The notes under the pieces were generated by a model. The model worked only from the letters and a program-made list of their open reading frames with translations, searched no databases and was not told where the DNA came from. From Hyphomicrobium sp. (lineage in GTDB: Bacteria > Pseudomonadota > Alphaproteobacteria > Rhizobiales > Hyphomicrobiaceae), in contig NZ_RXIZ01000004.1 in assembly GCF_003987855.1 (NCBI RefSeq), positions 296,863 through 360,862 of the forward strand: a DNA stretch of 64,000 nucleotides, written 5' to 3'. Position 1 is the stretch's first letter; each line of letters opens with the position of its first letter. Of the stretch, positions 27,393 to 38,184 are shown piece by piece. A program made the translations under genes and the position numbers.

Positions 27393-27990
27393 GAGATGCG
27401 CCGGGGCTGCTGGCCTCGGCCTTCGCCTTCGCGATGATCGGCAGAAGCTTCGTTTCGAGCGAAGCCGGTGTGATGGGGCCGACGTGCTTATAGATCACGT
27501 CGCCCTTCCCATTGACGATGAAGGTCTCGGGTGTCCCATAAACCCCCCAATCGATCGCAGCCCGCCCATCGGCGTCCGTTCCAACCGCGGTGAACGGATT
27601 GCCGTAGCGGCCTAGAAAACGACGGGCTGCCGCCGGCTGATCCTTGTAATTGATCCCATAGATATCGACTCCCGAAGCCGCTTTGAGCTGTTCGAGCATC
27701 GGATGTTCGTCGACGCAGGGAACGCACCACGACGCCCAGTAATTCACGACGGATATTTTGCCCTTGGCGAGATCGGCGGACGTGAACCCCGCCTCAGGCG
27801 TGCCCTGCGCCTGCTCCAATCCCTCGACAGGCGGGAACGTCGTCTGCGGTACCGGCTTGCCGACGAGCGTCGATGGCAGCAACGACGGATCGCCGGAACG
27901 CAGCGCCATTGCGAAGAAGCCGGCGATGACGACGAAGATCACGACCGGCAGGAGACGGAGTAAGTTGGATCGAGCTTGAGCCACGTGCAT
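27382..27990 (-). CDS. ccmG: Thiol:disulfide interchange protein CcmG (DsbE)
   Basis: Membrane-anchored thioredoxin that keeps apocytochrome c cysteines reduced for haem attachment. From the ATG at 27990 it is 202 residues: one N-terminal helix (LLRLLPVVIFVVIAGFFAMA), the DsbE lead-in LVGKPVPQTTFPPV, active site YWASWCVPCVDEHP, and later GVYGTPETFIVNGKGDVIYKHVG with the cis-Pro. The upstream frame from 28062 overlaps ccmD and is discarded. Confidence 0.95.
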   Translation of the reverse strand: MHVAQARSNLLRLLPVVIFVVIAGFFAMALRSGDPSLLPSTLVGKPVPQTTFPPVEGLEQAQGTPEAGFTSADLAKGKISVVNYWASWCVPCVDEHPMLEQLKAASGVDIYGINYKDQPAAARRFLGRYGNPFTAVGTDADGRAAIDWGVYGTPETFIVNGKGDVIYKHVGPITPASLETKLLPIIAKAKAEASSPGASPKA

Positions 27991-27995
27991 TGCTT

Positions 27996-28157
27996 TCAGT
28001 TCGAAGAGCGCCGTTTGACACCCTGGCGTTCCAGCGCATCGAGATCGGCGCGTTGCCTCCACCCATCAGCGATGAGCCACATGATGAGCCCGATCACCGT
28101 CACGGTGACGGCGGCGTAGGACAACCATATGAAGGCTGCGTGCGGGCCAAGATCCAT
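27996..28157 (-). CDS. ccmD: Haem exporter protein CcmD
   Basis: A 53-residue gene found by translating the gap between ccmG and ccmC. The product starts MDLGPHAAFIWLSYAAVTV, has one membrane helix (about residues 8-30) and a basic tail (WRQRADLDALERQGVKRRSS), exactly the CcmD pattern. CcmD stabilises the CcmABC-CcmE complex and helps release holo-CcmE. It starts five bases after the ccmC stop and ends five bases before the ccmG start. Confidence 0.93.
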   Translation of the reverse strand: MDLGPHAAFIWLSYAAVTVTVIGLIMWLIADGWRQRADLDALERQGVKRRSSN

Positions 28158-28162
28158 CTCGT

Positions 28163-28927
28163 TCACTCCGCTGCACCTTGCGCCGCCGAAGCGCCAAATC
28201 GATCGCGGCCGGCAACCGCCTGCGCCCGCAATGCCTTCACGCGGCGGCGCAGGATCTCGTTACGCATCGCCTTCAGATGCATGGCGAAGAACATCAGCGT
28301 GAACGCCAACGCCATGATGAGAAGCGGCAGCCGCATGCTTGGATCGACAGTCGATGTGAAATCGGTCGAGGGCTGGTGCAGCGTGTTCCACCAGTCGACC
28401 GAGAATTTGATGATCGGCAACAGGGAAACGCCAACCAGCGCCAGCACAGCCGTGAGTTTCGCCGCCGCGCCTTCATCTTCCAGCGCCGAGCGCAACGCAA
28501 TGAGCCCCAGATAGAGAAAGAACAGCAGCAGCACCGACGTGAGCCGAGCGTCCCAAACCCAATAGGTCCCCCACATCGGCTTGCCCCAGAGCGAACCTGT
28601 GAGAAGCGCCAAAAACGTGAAAGCTGCGCCAAGCGGCGCTGCCGCCTTGGCCGAAACGTCAGCCAGCGGGTGCCGGAATACGAGGAGACCAAAGCTTGAT
28701 AGCGCGATGAGCCCGTAGATCATCATCGACAGCCAAGCGCACGGCACATGGATGTACATAATGCGCACAGTCTCGCCCTGCTGGTAATCCGCCGGAGACG
28801 CAAGAAACGCCAGATAAAGCCCGTAAACCAAAAGGATAACGGTCGCCCACGAGATCCACGGCAGCAGGCGCGCGGAAAGCTCCATGAAGCGCGTGGGGTT
28901 TGCGAGGCGTTGTGTCAGGGTCTGCAT
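28163..28927 (-). CDS. ccmC: Haem exporter/handling protein CcmC
   Basis: Inner-membrane protein that loads haem onto CcmE. The 254-residue protein has six membrane helices and the tryptophan-rich WWD motif (WGTYWVWDARLTSVLL) flanked by conserved histidines (MYIHVPCAWLSMM, WNTLHQPS). It lies 54 bp after ccmB. Confidence 0.96.
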   Translation of the reverse strand: MQTLTQRLANPTRFMELSARLLPWISWATVILLVYGLYLAFLASPADYQQGETVRIMYIHVPCAWLSMMIYGLIALSSFGLLVFRHPLADVSAKAAAPLGAAFTFLALLTGSLWGKPMWGTYWVWDARLTSVLLLFFLYLGLIALRSALEDEGAAAKLTAVLALVGVSLLPIIKFSVDWWNTLHQPSTDFTSTVDPSMRLPLLIMALAFTLMFFAMHLKAMRNEILRRRVKALRAQAVAGRDRFGASAAQGAAE

Positions 28928-28981
28928 GGGCGGGATTTAAGCCTTTAAGCCAACCGGTGCAATGAAGCTTGAAGTTACCAT

Positions 28982-29647
28982 TTATTGAAGCTGTACGCGG
29001 AGCGCCGCTGCAGCTGCCACCGGCCCGAGAACGACTGTCACGAGCGATATCGCAGCCAGGATGAGAAACGACGCTCCAAGCCCTCCGGGTCCCGCACCCG
29101 CGCTGACCGCCGAAATTCCGAAGATCAGCGTCGGAACGTAAAGCGGCAGCACAATCAGGGCCAGAAGAAGTCCACCGCGGCGCGTTTTCATGGTCAATGC
29201 GGCACCCACCGCGCCGAGAAAGCTGACGGCCGGCGTCCCCAGCAATGTCGTGGCGACAAGTATGGGATACGCATTGAGATCCAGGTTGAGGAGAATGCCG
29301 AGGATCGGCGCCAGAACCGCCAGCGGAATGCCCGTCGTGATCCAATGCGCCAGCGCCTTGGCAGCACTCACGAGTTCCAGCGGCAGAGGCCCCGTCGCGA
29401 GCACGTCGAGCGTCCCGTCCTCATAATCGGCTTCAAAGATGCGATTGAGCGAAAGCAGCGCTGCCAGGAGCAGCGCGATCCACAACACGCCCGCCGCAAT
29501 TCGCGCCAGAAGATTGAGGTCCGGCCCGAGCCCGAGCGGCATCAGCGACACGACGACGAGAAAGAAGCCCAGCGCGGTGCCGATGGCTCCACCTTCACGA
29601 ACCGCCAGTCGCAGGTCGCGCAGGATCAGCGCCCAAAAGCTTTTCAC
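28982..29647 (-). CDS. ccmB: Haem exporter protein CcmB
   Basis: Membrane subunit of the CcmAB ABC complex used in cytochrome c maturation. The 221-residue protein has six predicted helices and the CcmB signatures FEADYEDGTLDVLATGPLPLELV and LLGTPAVSFLGAVGAALT. Its start overlaps the ccmA stop by four bases, so the two are coupled. Confidence 0.96.
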   Translation of the reverse strand: MKSFWALILRDLRLAVREGGAIGTALGFFLVVVSLMPLGLGPDLNLLARIAAGVLWIALLLAALLSLNRIFEADYEDGTLDVLATGPLPLELVSAAKALAHWITTGIPLAVLAPILGILLNLDLNAYPILVATTLLGTPAVSFLGAVGAALTMKTRRGGLLLALIVLPLYVPTLIFGISAVSAGAGPGGLGASFLILAAISLVTVVLGPVAAAAALRVQLQ

Positions 29648-30267
29648 GCGGCCACCTTCAATGCGCTCAAATCAAGTGTACGCGCGCGGTCGAGGGCCAG
29701 CGGCAGATGCGTCGCGACGACCGCCATCCCGCCTTTTCCAGTATGGGCATTGATCGCGGCGACCAGCCGCTCCGACGATGCCGCATCCAGTGACGCCGTC
29801 GGCTCATCAAGGAGCCACAGCGGCCGATGCGCAACGAGCAATCGCGCAAGTCCAAGGCGGCGCTTCTGACCGGCTGACAGATAGGCGGCGGGAAATTCGG
29901 CCAGGTCTTCAAGGCCGAAGTGCTGGAGCGCCGCCTGGATACGAGCAGAAGACTGTCCGCCGGTCTCAAGGTAAGAATTCCAGAACGTCGCGTTCTCAAA
30001 GACCGTCAGGCTCGCCTTCACCGCATTGGCGTGTCCGACGGCATGCGCCTGCTCCGCAACAGAGAGCTCCGGATCGCCGCCGTCGAGTTTGATCGATCCG
30101 CGAAAGGGTTGGATGAATCCGGCAAGCGTCCGAAGCAACGTCGTCTTGCCGATGCCGTTCGCTCCGGTCAGCACCAAAGCCTCACCTTGCCTGACGGCGA
30201 ACGACAACCCTTCGATGACCCGGCGCGCCCCGCGATCTATGACCAAGTCTTCAGCAATGAGCTGCAC
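29644..30267 (-). CDS. ccmA: Haem exporter ATP-binding protein CcmA
   Basis: ATPase of the CcmAB complex, which drives release of holo-CcmE. Walker A is TGANGIGKTTLLR, the signature is LSAGQKRRLGLARLL and Walker B is LWLLDEPTASLD. I place the start at the GTG at 30267 (about 207 residues), where homology begins (QLIAEDLVIDRGARR). An in-frame GTG at 30348 would add 27 residues unlike the family and has no clear Shine-Dalgarno. First gene of ccmABCDG; ccmE, ccmF and ccmH are not in this window. Diverges from acnA. Confidence 0.92.
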   Translation of the reverse strand: MQLIAEDLVIDRGARRVIEGLSFAVRQGEALVLTGANGIGKTTLLRTLAGFIQPFRGSIKLDGGDPELSVAEQAHAVGHANAVKASLTVFENATFWNSYLETGGQSSARIQAALQHFGLEDLAEFPAAYLSAGQKRRLGLARLLVAHRPLWLLDEPTASLDAASSERLVAAINAHTGKGGMAVVATHLPLALDRARTLDLSALKVAA

Positions 30268-30493
30268 AGTGATCGGATTCCATGATGCCGGATTGAGCAA
30301 AGGCGGGGCATTTTGGCCGACCCCACGATTGGTGTTTTCTTTTTTCACTGGTTATATAAAAGGCACGTTGTATCCTTCGCTAGCGCAAAAGCGAGGGGGT
30401 CGCGCGGCCCACACCGATGTGCCGCGGGGCATCCTCGATCCGCCGGCACTCCGGCGGCGCAGCCCTTCGTCTTAATCTTTCGGAGGCCTGATC

Positions 30494-33208
<2,715 letters not shown>

Positions 33209-33210
33209 GA

Positions 33211-33267
33211 GCAGACCTTCTCCCCAGGGGAGAAGGTGGCCGAAGGCCGGATGAGGGGGAGGTCTGC
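33211..33267. repeat. Composite palindromic (REP-like) element after acnA
   Basis: An outer stem (GCAGACCT 33211-33218 with AGGTCTGC 33260-33267) encloses two hairpins: ACCTTCTCCCC/GGGGAGAAGGT at 33215-33237 and GGCC-GAA-GGCC at 33238-33248. The three-way-junction layout resembles intergenic palindromic repeats of rhizobial-type genomes. It begins two bases after the acnA stop and has no T run. Confidence 0.6.
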
Positions 33268-33449
33268 CCCCTCAACCAATCCCCGACCGAACGGCCGGAG
33301 ACGGTAACGAATTTCCTCACCCCAGCGAATTCCTTAACGCTCACCCGTTCGTGACAAGGCTTTCGCGCCTTTCACTTTTTGCTTTCGCGATCGGGCGCTA
33401 AATAGGTGAAGGCGGTCGGCGGCGCCAAGGCTGTGAGGCTTCAATTTCG

Positions 33450-34211
33450 ATGCACTTTTTCAGATCTTTTCTGGCATCATTTGCGCTCGTCGCATTTGTG
33501 TTTCCCGCCGTCGCTCAGGAAGTGACTGTCGGCGAGCCGCCGAATACGCCCGTCAAGGGCGTCATCGAGCTCTTCACGAGCCAGGGCTGCTCGTCTTGCC
33601 CGCCCGCCGACACCCTGCTCAAGACCCTCTCGGATGATCCCTCGATCATCGCGCTCTCGCTTCCGGTCGACTACTGGAACTATCTCGGTTGGAAAGACAC
33701 GTTTGCCTCACCGCGCAATACGGAACGGCAAAGGAATTATGCGCGAACCCGTGGCGATGGCGCGATCTACACGCCCCAGGCCGTCATCAATGGCCTGACG
33801 CCGGTCAACGGCTCGTCGAAAGAAGCGATCCAGAGCGCTATCGAGGAGACATCAAAAACGGGTGGCCCCGGCCAAGTCGCGGTCCGCTTCTGGCAGGAGC
33901 GTAACACGTTGAATTTCGCTCTCGGCGCCGAACAGCCGGGCCATCGGACGCGCGATGCCACGATCTGGCTCGGCGTCGTGCAGATGTCCGGCGTGGTCCC
34001 GGTAAAGGAAGGCGAGAACGCCGGCAAGACGCTGACCTATACCAACATCGTCCACGAGCTGATCCCAATCGGCATCTGGAAGGGCCAAGCGATGCAGGTG
34101 CAGCTGCCACGCGCCGCAATGATGCAGGCCGACGTCCAGAAGGTCGTCGTGCTCGTTCAAGAAGGCAAGAGCGGACCGATCATCGGCGCGACGATGGCAG
34201 GGCTCTGGTAG
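33450..34211 (+). CDS. DUF1223 family exported protein
   Basis: A 253-residue secreted protein of unknown function. A signal peptide (SFLASFALVAFVFPAVAQ) is followed by the DUF1223 core, which starts like a thioredoxin fold: VIELFTSQGCSSCPPADTLL carries a CxxC. YWNYLGWKDTFASP and YTPQAVINGL are typical of the family. It commonly follows aconitase in Hyphomicrobiales; a periplasmic redox role is possible but unproven. Confidence 0.9.
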   Translation: MHFFRSFLASFALVAFVFPAVAQEVTVGEPPNTPVKGVIELFTSQGCSSCPPADTLLKTLSDDPSIIALSLPVDYWNYLGWKDTFASPRNTERQRNYARTRGDGAIYTPQAVINGLTPVNGSSKEAIQSAIEETSKTGGPGQVAVRFWQERNTLNFALGAEQPGHRTRDATIWLGVVQMSGVVPVKEGENAGKTLTYTNIVHELIPIGIWKGQAMQVQLPRAAMMQADVQKVVVLVQEGKSGPIIGATMAGLW

Positions 34212-34213
34212 TT

Positions 34214-34253
34214 GCCTCGGCGAATCCCCTTCGGGGGAGTCGGCCGCCGAGGC
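34214..34253. other. Palindromic element with UUCG tetraloop between convergent genes
   Basis: An outer pair (GCCTCGGCG 34214-34222, CGCCGAGGC 34245-34253) encloses TCCCC-TTCG-GGGGA (34225-34238), a very stable tetraloop hairpin. It lies between the convergent DUF1223 and M3 peptidase genes. No T run is present, so it may stabilise both 3' ends rather than terminate. Confidence 0.55.
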
Positions 34254-34262
34254 GAGAGAGAG

Positions 34263-36341
34263 CTAAGCCGCTAAGCCGCGCTTCTTTAGCAAACCATCGA
34301 TCTTCGGCGGACGTCCGCGGAACGCAACATAGGCAGCGTGGGGATCGCGCCGATTGCCAGCCGAATAGATGAATTCGTGCAGCTTCTTCGCCGTCGCCGG
34401 ATGGAACACGTTGCCCGTCTCTTCGAATGCCGCGAAGGCATCCGCGTCCATAACTTCCGACCAGAGATAGCTGTAATAACCCGCCGCATAGCCCGACATG
34501 ATGTGCATGAAGTGGGGCAGCCGATGGCGCATCACGATCTCCTTCGGCATTGCGATGCCCTGGAGCGTCGCGCGCTCGAACCGCTCGACGTCGGCGATCT
34601 CGGAAACGTCCGCAGAATAAAGCGCCATGTCGACCAACGCCGACGATGTGTATTCGACCGTTGCGAAACCCTGATTGAAATTCCGTGCCGCCGCCAGCCG
34701 CTGCCGTAACACCTTCGGCATGGGTTTGCCGGTCTTGTAATGCAGCGCGTGCTTCTCGAGCACCTCGGCCGTCGATAGCCAGTGTTCGTAAAGCTGCGAA
34801 GGCAGTTCGACGAAATCGCGCGTCACCGACGTCCCCGAGATCGAGGGGTACGTGACGTTCGACAAAAGCCCGTGCAGGCCGTGCCCGAATTCATGAAAGA
34901 GCGTCCGCGCATCGTCGAACGACAACAGCGCCGGCTCGCCGTCACCGCCTTTCGTGAAGTTCAGAACGTTGACGATGATCGGAGCTTGCCCCTTCCCGAG
35001 CTTGTGCTGCGAACGGAAGGACGACATCCAGGCACCTGAACGCTTCGTCGGCCGGGCGAAGTAATCGCCCATGAAGATCCCAACGTGCTGACCCTTCTTG
35101 TCCTGCACCTCCCAGACGCGCACCTCCGGGTGATAGCGCGGAAGATCCTTGCGCTCCTTGAACTTCAATCCGAAGAGACGCGTCGCCGTATCGAATGCGG
35201 CCGCGATCATGTGATCGAGTTCGAGATAGGGCTGCAGCTTCGACTCATCGAAGTCGTACTTCGCTTTACGAACCTTCTCGGAATAATACCGCCAATCCCA
35301 CGGCATGATTTCCGAGTTGTCGCCCGCGTTCTGAGCCTCGGCTGCCAAGGCATCGCGTTCATCTTGCGCGCGTTGAACGGCCTTTTGCCAGACGGCACGA
35401 AGAAGTCCGTCAACGGCATCGGGAGTCTTCGCCATCGTATCCTGCAGACTGAACTCGGCGAACGACTTAAAGCCCATGAGCCGGGCGTATTCCCCGCGCA
35501 GCGCGACCGCTTCGGCCACGATCTGCCGGTTATCCGTTTCGCCCTCGCGCGCACCCCGGCTGACCCAAGCGTTGAAGGCCTGCTCTCTGAGATCGCGGCG
35601 GGCGGAATAGGTCAGGAAGCCTTCCACGCTCGAGCGCGCCAGCGTCACGAGCGCTTTCCCTGGTAGCCCGGCATCGGCGGCAGCACGCTCCGCACTTTCC
35701 TTGAACGTATCGGGAAGACCGGTGAGATCCGTCTCGCCTTCAAGCTCCAGCCGCCAGGATTGCTCGTCCTTGAGGACGTTTTGCATGAACTGGGTGACGA
35801 GCGTCGCAAGTCGCGCATTGATCTCCTTGATGCGCGATTTCTCTGCCGATGACAGACGCGCACCGGCGCGCACGAACTCAAGATGGTGCCGTTCCAGAAC
35901 GCGAAGCTCTTCCTCATCGAGCTTTAGCGTCTCGCGTCGCTGATACAGGTCATCGACCCGCTTGAAGAGATGCTTGTCGAGAAGAATTTGCGTCTCGTGC
36001 GCCGCAAAGCGCGGAGCCATGTCGCGCGCGATTTCCTGCAGCGCGGGGGTGGAATCCGATCCTTCCAGATTCCAGAAAACCGACGCGACCCGAGAGAGCT
36101 GCCAGCCGCTTTTTTCCAGAGCGGCAATCGTATTGGCGAATGTCGGCTTCGCGGGGTTGCGGGCAATCTTTTCGATTTCCGCTTTGTGCTCGCGAAACGC
36201 GGCCTCCAGCGCCGGCTTGAAGTGCCGCGCTTCAATTTTTTCGAACGGCGGCATGGCGAAATCGCCATTCCACTTCGTCGTCAGCGGGTTGAGGCTAGGC
36301 TTGGAACGTGGCTTAGAGGTCGATTTGCGTTTCGCTATCAT
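34263..36341 (-). CDS. M3-family zinc oligopeptidase (Dcp/oligopeptidase A-like)
   Basis: A 692-residue cytoplasmic metallopeptidase degrading short peptides. The zinc motif is LFHEFGHGLHGLLS, with the downstream ligand region FVELPSQLYEHWL typical of M3. The N-terminal part is the all-helical lobe (FAMPPFEKIEARHFKPALEAAF). Length and motifs fit peptidyl-dipeptidase Dcp or oligopeptidase A; which one is unclear. It starts at 36341 with a Lys/Arg-rich stretch that may be slightly over-extended. Confidence 0.93.
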   Translation of the reverse strand: MIAKRKSTSKPRSKPSLNPLTTKWNGDFAMPPFEKIEARHFKPALEAAFREHKAEIEKIARNPAKPTFANTIAALEKSGWQLSRVASVFWNLEGSDSTPALQEIARDMAPRFAAHETQILLDKHLFKRVDDLYQRRETLKLDEEELRVLERHHLEFVRAGARLSSAEKSRIKEINARLATLVTQFMQNVLKDEQSWRLELEGETDLTGLPDTFKESAERAAADAGLPGKALVTLARSSVEGFLTYSARRDLREQAFNAWVSRGAREGETDNRQIVAEAVALRGEYARLMGFKSFAEFSLQDTMAKTPDAVDGLLRAVWQKAVQRAQDERDALAAEAQNAGDNSEIMPWDWRYYSEKVRKAKYDFDESKLQPYLELDHMIAAAFDTATRLFGLKFKERKDLPRYHPEVRVWEVQDKKGQHVGIFMGDYFARPTKRSGAWMSSFRSQHKLGKGQAPIIVNVLNFTKGGDGEPALLSFDDARTLFHEFGHGLHGLLSNVTYPSISGTSVTRDFVELPSQLYEHWLSTAEVLEKHALHYKTGKPMPKVLRQRLAAARNFNQGFATVEYTSSALVDMALYSADVSEIADVERFERATLQGIAMPKEIVMRHRLPHFMHIMSGYAAGYYSYLWSEVMDADAFAAFEETGNVFHPATAKKLHEFIYSAGNRRDPHAAYVAFRGRPPKIDGLLKKRGLAA

Positions 36342-36827
36342 TTTGAGATCAATACCTGAATTCCCCTAACTGTAACATTGTATACCCGGGACTACGGCGT
36401 GCTCAAATGAAACCCTTGCAATACAAAAGACGGCAGGACCGGCCTTGCGGGGCCGATCCTGCCGGGACACCGCGTCCAGGGAGGAGAAGTTCGTCTCGGA
36501 TGGGGACCGAGACGCAATCAGGGGAGAAGAGTTGCCTGAGAGTCCGACCTCGAAACTATGGCCCCGGGGGGCTGGGGGGCTATGTATCCAGAGCCGGTCA
36601 TTTTTAACCGGACCCAAAGGCAACGGTTATCTCTATCGCGTTTTAATGCGGCAGATTGGGGCCTGAGCGGAGTCGCGATTTTGTCAGCGTCGCGGTATTT
36701 CCGTGCTGAGCGCCCAAGGCCGTTCATCCCATTCATTTTCGGCGCCACGAGAAGATTTTCCGCCCCTCTCTTGCTTTCCGCCGACGTTGGCGCGATCTTT
36801 AACGTATCAAAGATTGGACGGCGCCGT
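36342..36827. other. Structured non-coding region; possible small RNA on the minus strand
   Basis: I find no convincing gene in 486 bases. It holds several hairpins: a 13-bp near-perfect stem at 36431-36464 that on the minus strand is followed by TCTTTTGTATT like a terminator, GTCTCGG/CCGAGAC near 36493-36513, and CCGGT/ACCGG around 36593-36610. No minus-strand coding gene ends at that terminator-like hairpin, which leaves room for a small RNA transcribed leftward. Open frames here in either direction look like composition artefacts. Confidence 0.35.
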
Positions 36828-37211
36828 TTGAGCGAGACAACCGACCCCATAGTTTTCCGCCCGCGCTCCGCGGGCACGCTTGGACCCTCCGACGCCAATT
36901 CGGAGCCAAGCCGTCGAACCACTTTCGATCGCTACGAACTGACGGCCATTCTGGATCTTTACGGCCGCAAGGTCGCTTCCGGCGAATGGCGTGATTACGC
37001 CATCGATTTCCTCCGCGACAAGGCCGTGTTCTCCGTCTACCGCAAGGCCAGCGAGTATGCCCTCTACCGCATCGAGAAGGATCTCCGCCTGGCACGGAAG
37101 CAGGGCGCGTATAGCGTCATTGCCGCGGGCGGCCTGATCATGAAGCGCGGCCACGATTTGAAACGCGTGCTGAGCGTTCTCGAAGACCGCCCTGGCGTCG
37201 TCCGCTTCTGA
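36828..37211 (+). CDS. DUF2794 domain-containing protein
   Basis: A small cytoplasmic protein of unknown function, widespread in alphaproteobacteria. The conserved core is FDRYELTAILDLYGRKVASG, EWRDYAIDFLRDKAVFSVYRKASE and PLYRI-like YALYRIEKDLRLARKQGAYSV, ending in LSVLEDRP. I choose the TTG at 36828 (LSETTDPIVFRP, 127 residues); an ATG at 36558 would add 90 residues with no family resemblance. It is closed by a bidirectional terminator. Confidence 0.83.
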   Translation: MSETTDPIVFRPRSAGTLGPSDANSEPSRRTTFDRYELTAILDLYGRKVASGEWRDYAIDFLRDKAVFSVYRKASEYALYRIEKDLRLARKQGAYSVIAAGGLIMKRGHDLKRVLSVLEDRPGVVRF

Positions 37212-37264
37212 GTTTTTCCTGCCGATTCCGGACGGTTCTCGGAACGCGAGTCGGAAGCGGCAAT

Positions 37265-37292
37265 AAAAAAGGCCCCGTTTCCGGGGCCTTTT
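37265..37292. terminator. Bidirectional terminator
   Basis: GGCCCCG (37271-37277) and CGGGGCC (37282-37288) with a TTTC loop, an A run on the left and TTTT on the right. It lies between the convergent DUF2794 and Bax-inhibitor-1 genes and serves both. Confidence 0.88.
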
Positions 37293-37315
37293 CTCAGGTT
37301 CCAGGCGACAAACCG

Positions 37316-38080
37316 TTAGTTGCTGCGGTTCATCATGCCCAGAATGTTCAGGATGTGAATGAAGAGCGTGATGAACGAGCCATAGAGCATGAAGGCACCG
37401 AACACCGACGAGCGCTTCAACTGAGCTTCGCCGCCGTACTGGGCGTTCTCGATGTACATCGACTTGATGGCCTGCGTCTCAAAGGCCGTCACGACCGAGA
37501 AGAGCAATACGACGACAGCCGAGATACCCATGCTGACGGTCTTGCTGGTGCCCGGATCGGTGATGAAAAAGTAGCTGCCGATCATCACAACGATGAGGCC
37601 AATCGAGGCCATGGAGAGGAAGCCGCTCCAGCCCGTCATGTCTTTCTTCGTCGTGTAGCCGATGAGGCTCGTTACCGCGAACATTGCGGCGGCGATGAAG
37701 AACGCCTGGCCGACGAGGCCGGCCATACCGGTTGAAACGTAAAGCGAGATCATCGGCGCGATCAATGCGCCCCAGAGAGCGCAATAGAGCCAGTAGGCGC
37801 CGTGGGCGACGACGTCACTGCCGCCGAAGAAAAGGCGCGGCGCAAACCAGCCAAGTCCAAGGACGGCCGCGAACACGACCCACTTCATCGGGCCAAGAGC
37901 GATCGCCGCCATAACCTGCGGGTTGGCCATGAGAAGCATGACAACGGTGGCCGTACCGGCAACGCCGAGCGCCATGTAGTTGTAGGTGCCGAGCATGAAC
38001 GAGCGCAGCCCCTGGTCAATCGCGCCAGATGTCCGCGCGCTGCCGTACGGGCTATTCGGTCGCGAAAAAACTTCAGCCAT
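37316..38080 (-). CDS. Bax inhibitor-1/YccA family membrane protein
   Basis: A 254-residue integral membrane protein with seven predicted helices, related to YbhL/YccA and eukaryotic BI-1. Family cues are DQGLRSFMLGTYNYMALGVAGTA near the N-terminus, AFETQAIKSMY and the C-terminal GAFMLYGSFITLFIHILNIL, where acidic residues form the putative calcium/proton site. Bacterial members form calcium-leak channels or bind FtsH; the role here is not known. Confidence 0.92.
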   Translation of the reverse strand: MAEVFSRPNSPYGSARTSGAIDQGLRSFMLGTYNYMALGVAGTATVVMLLMANPQVMAAIALGPMKWVVFAAVLGLGWFAPRLFFGGSDVVAHGAYWLYCALWGALIAPMISLYVSTGMAGLVGQAFFIAAAMFAVTSLIGYTTKKDMTGWSGFLSMASIGLIVVMIGSYFFITDPGTSKTVSMGISAVVVLLFSVVTAFETQAIKSMYIENAQYGGEAQLKRSSVFGAFMLYGSFITLFIHILNILGMMNRSN

Positions 38081-38184
38081 GGTCCTCGTATCCTCGTGTT
38101 ATCCGGCCAAACCGCCGGTTCTGCGTACCATATGACCCTGCGGTCAAACCCTTTCAAGATCCGGAAACAGAAAGCGGAATTCTT

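Noticed and set aside
36558..36827. N-terminal 90-residue extension of the DUF2794 protein
   Set aside because: No resemblance to the family, crosses structured non-coding sequence; the TTG at 36828 gives the normal length.
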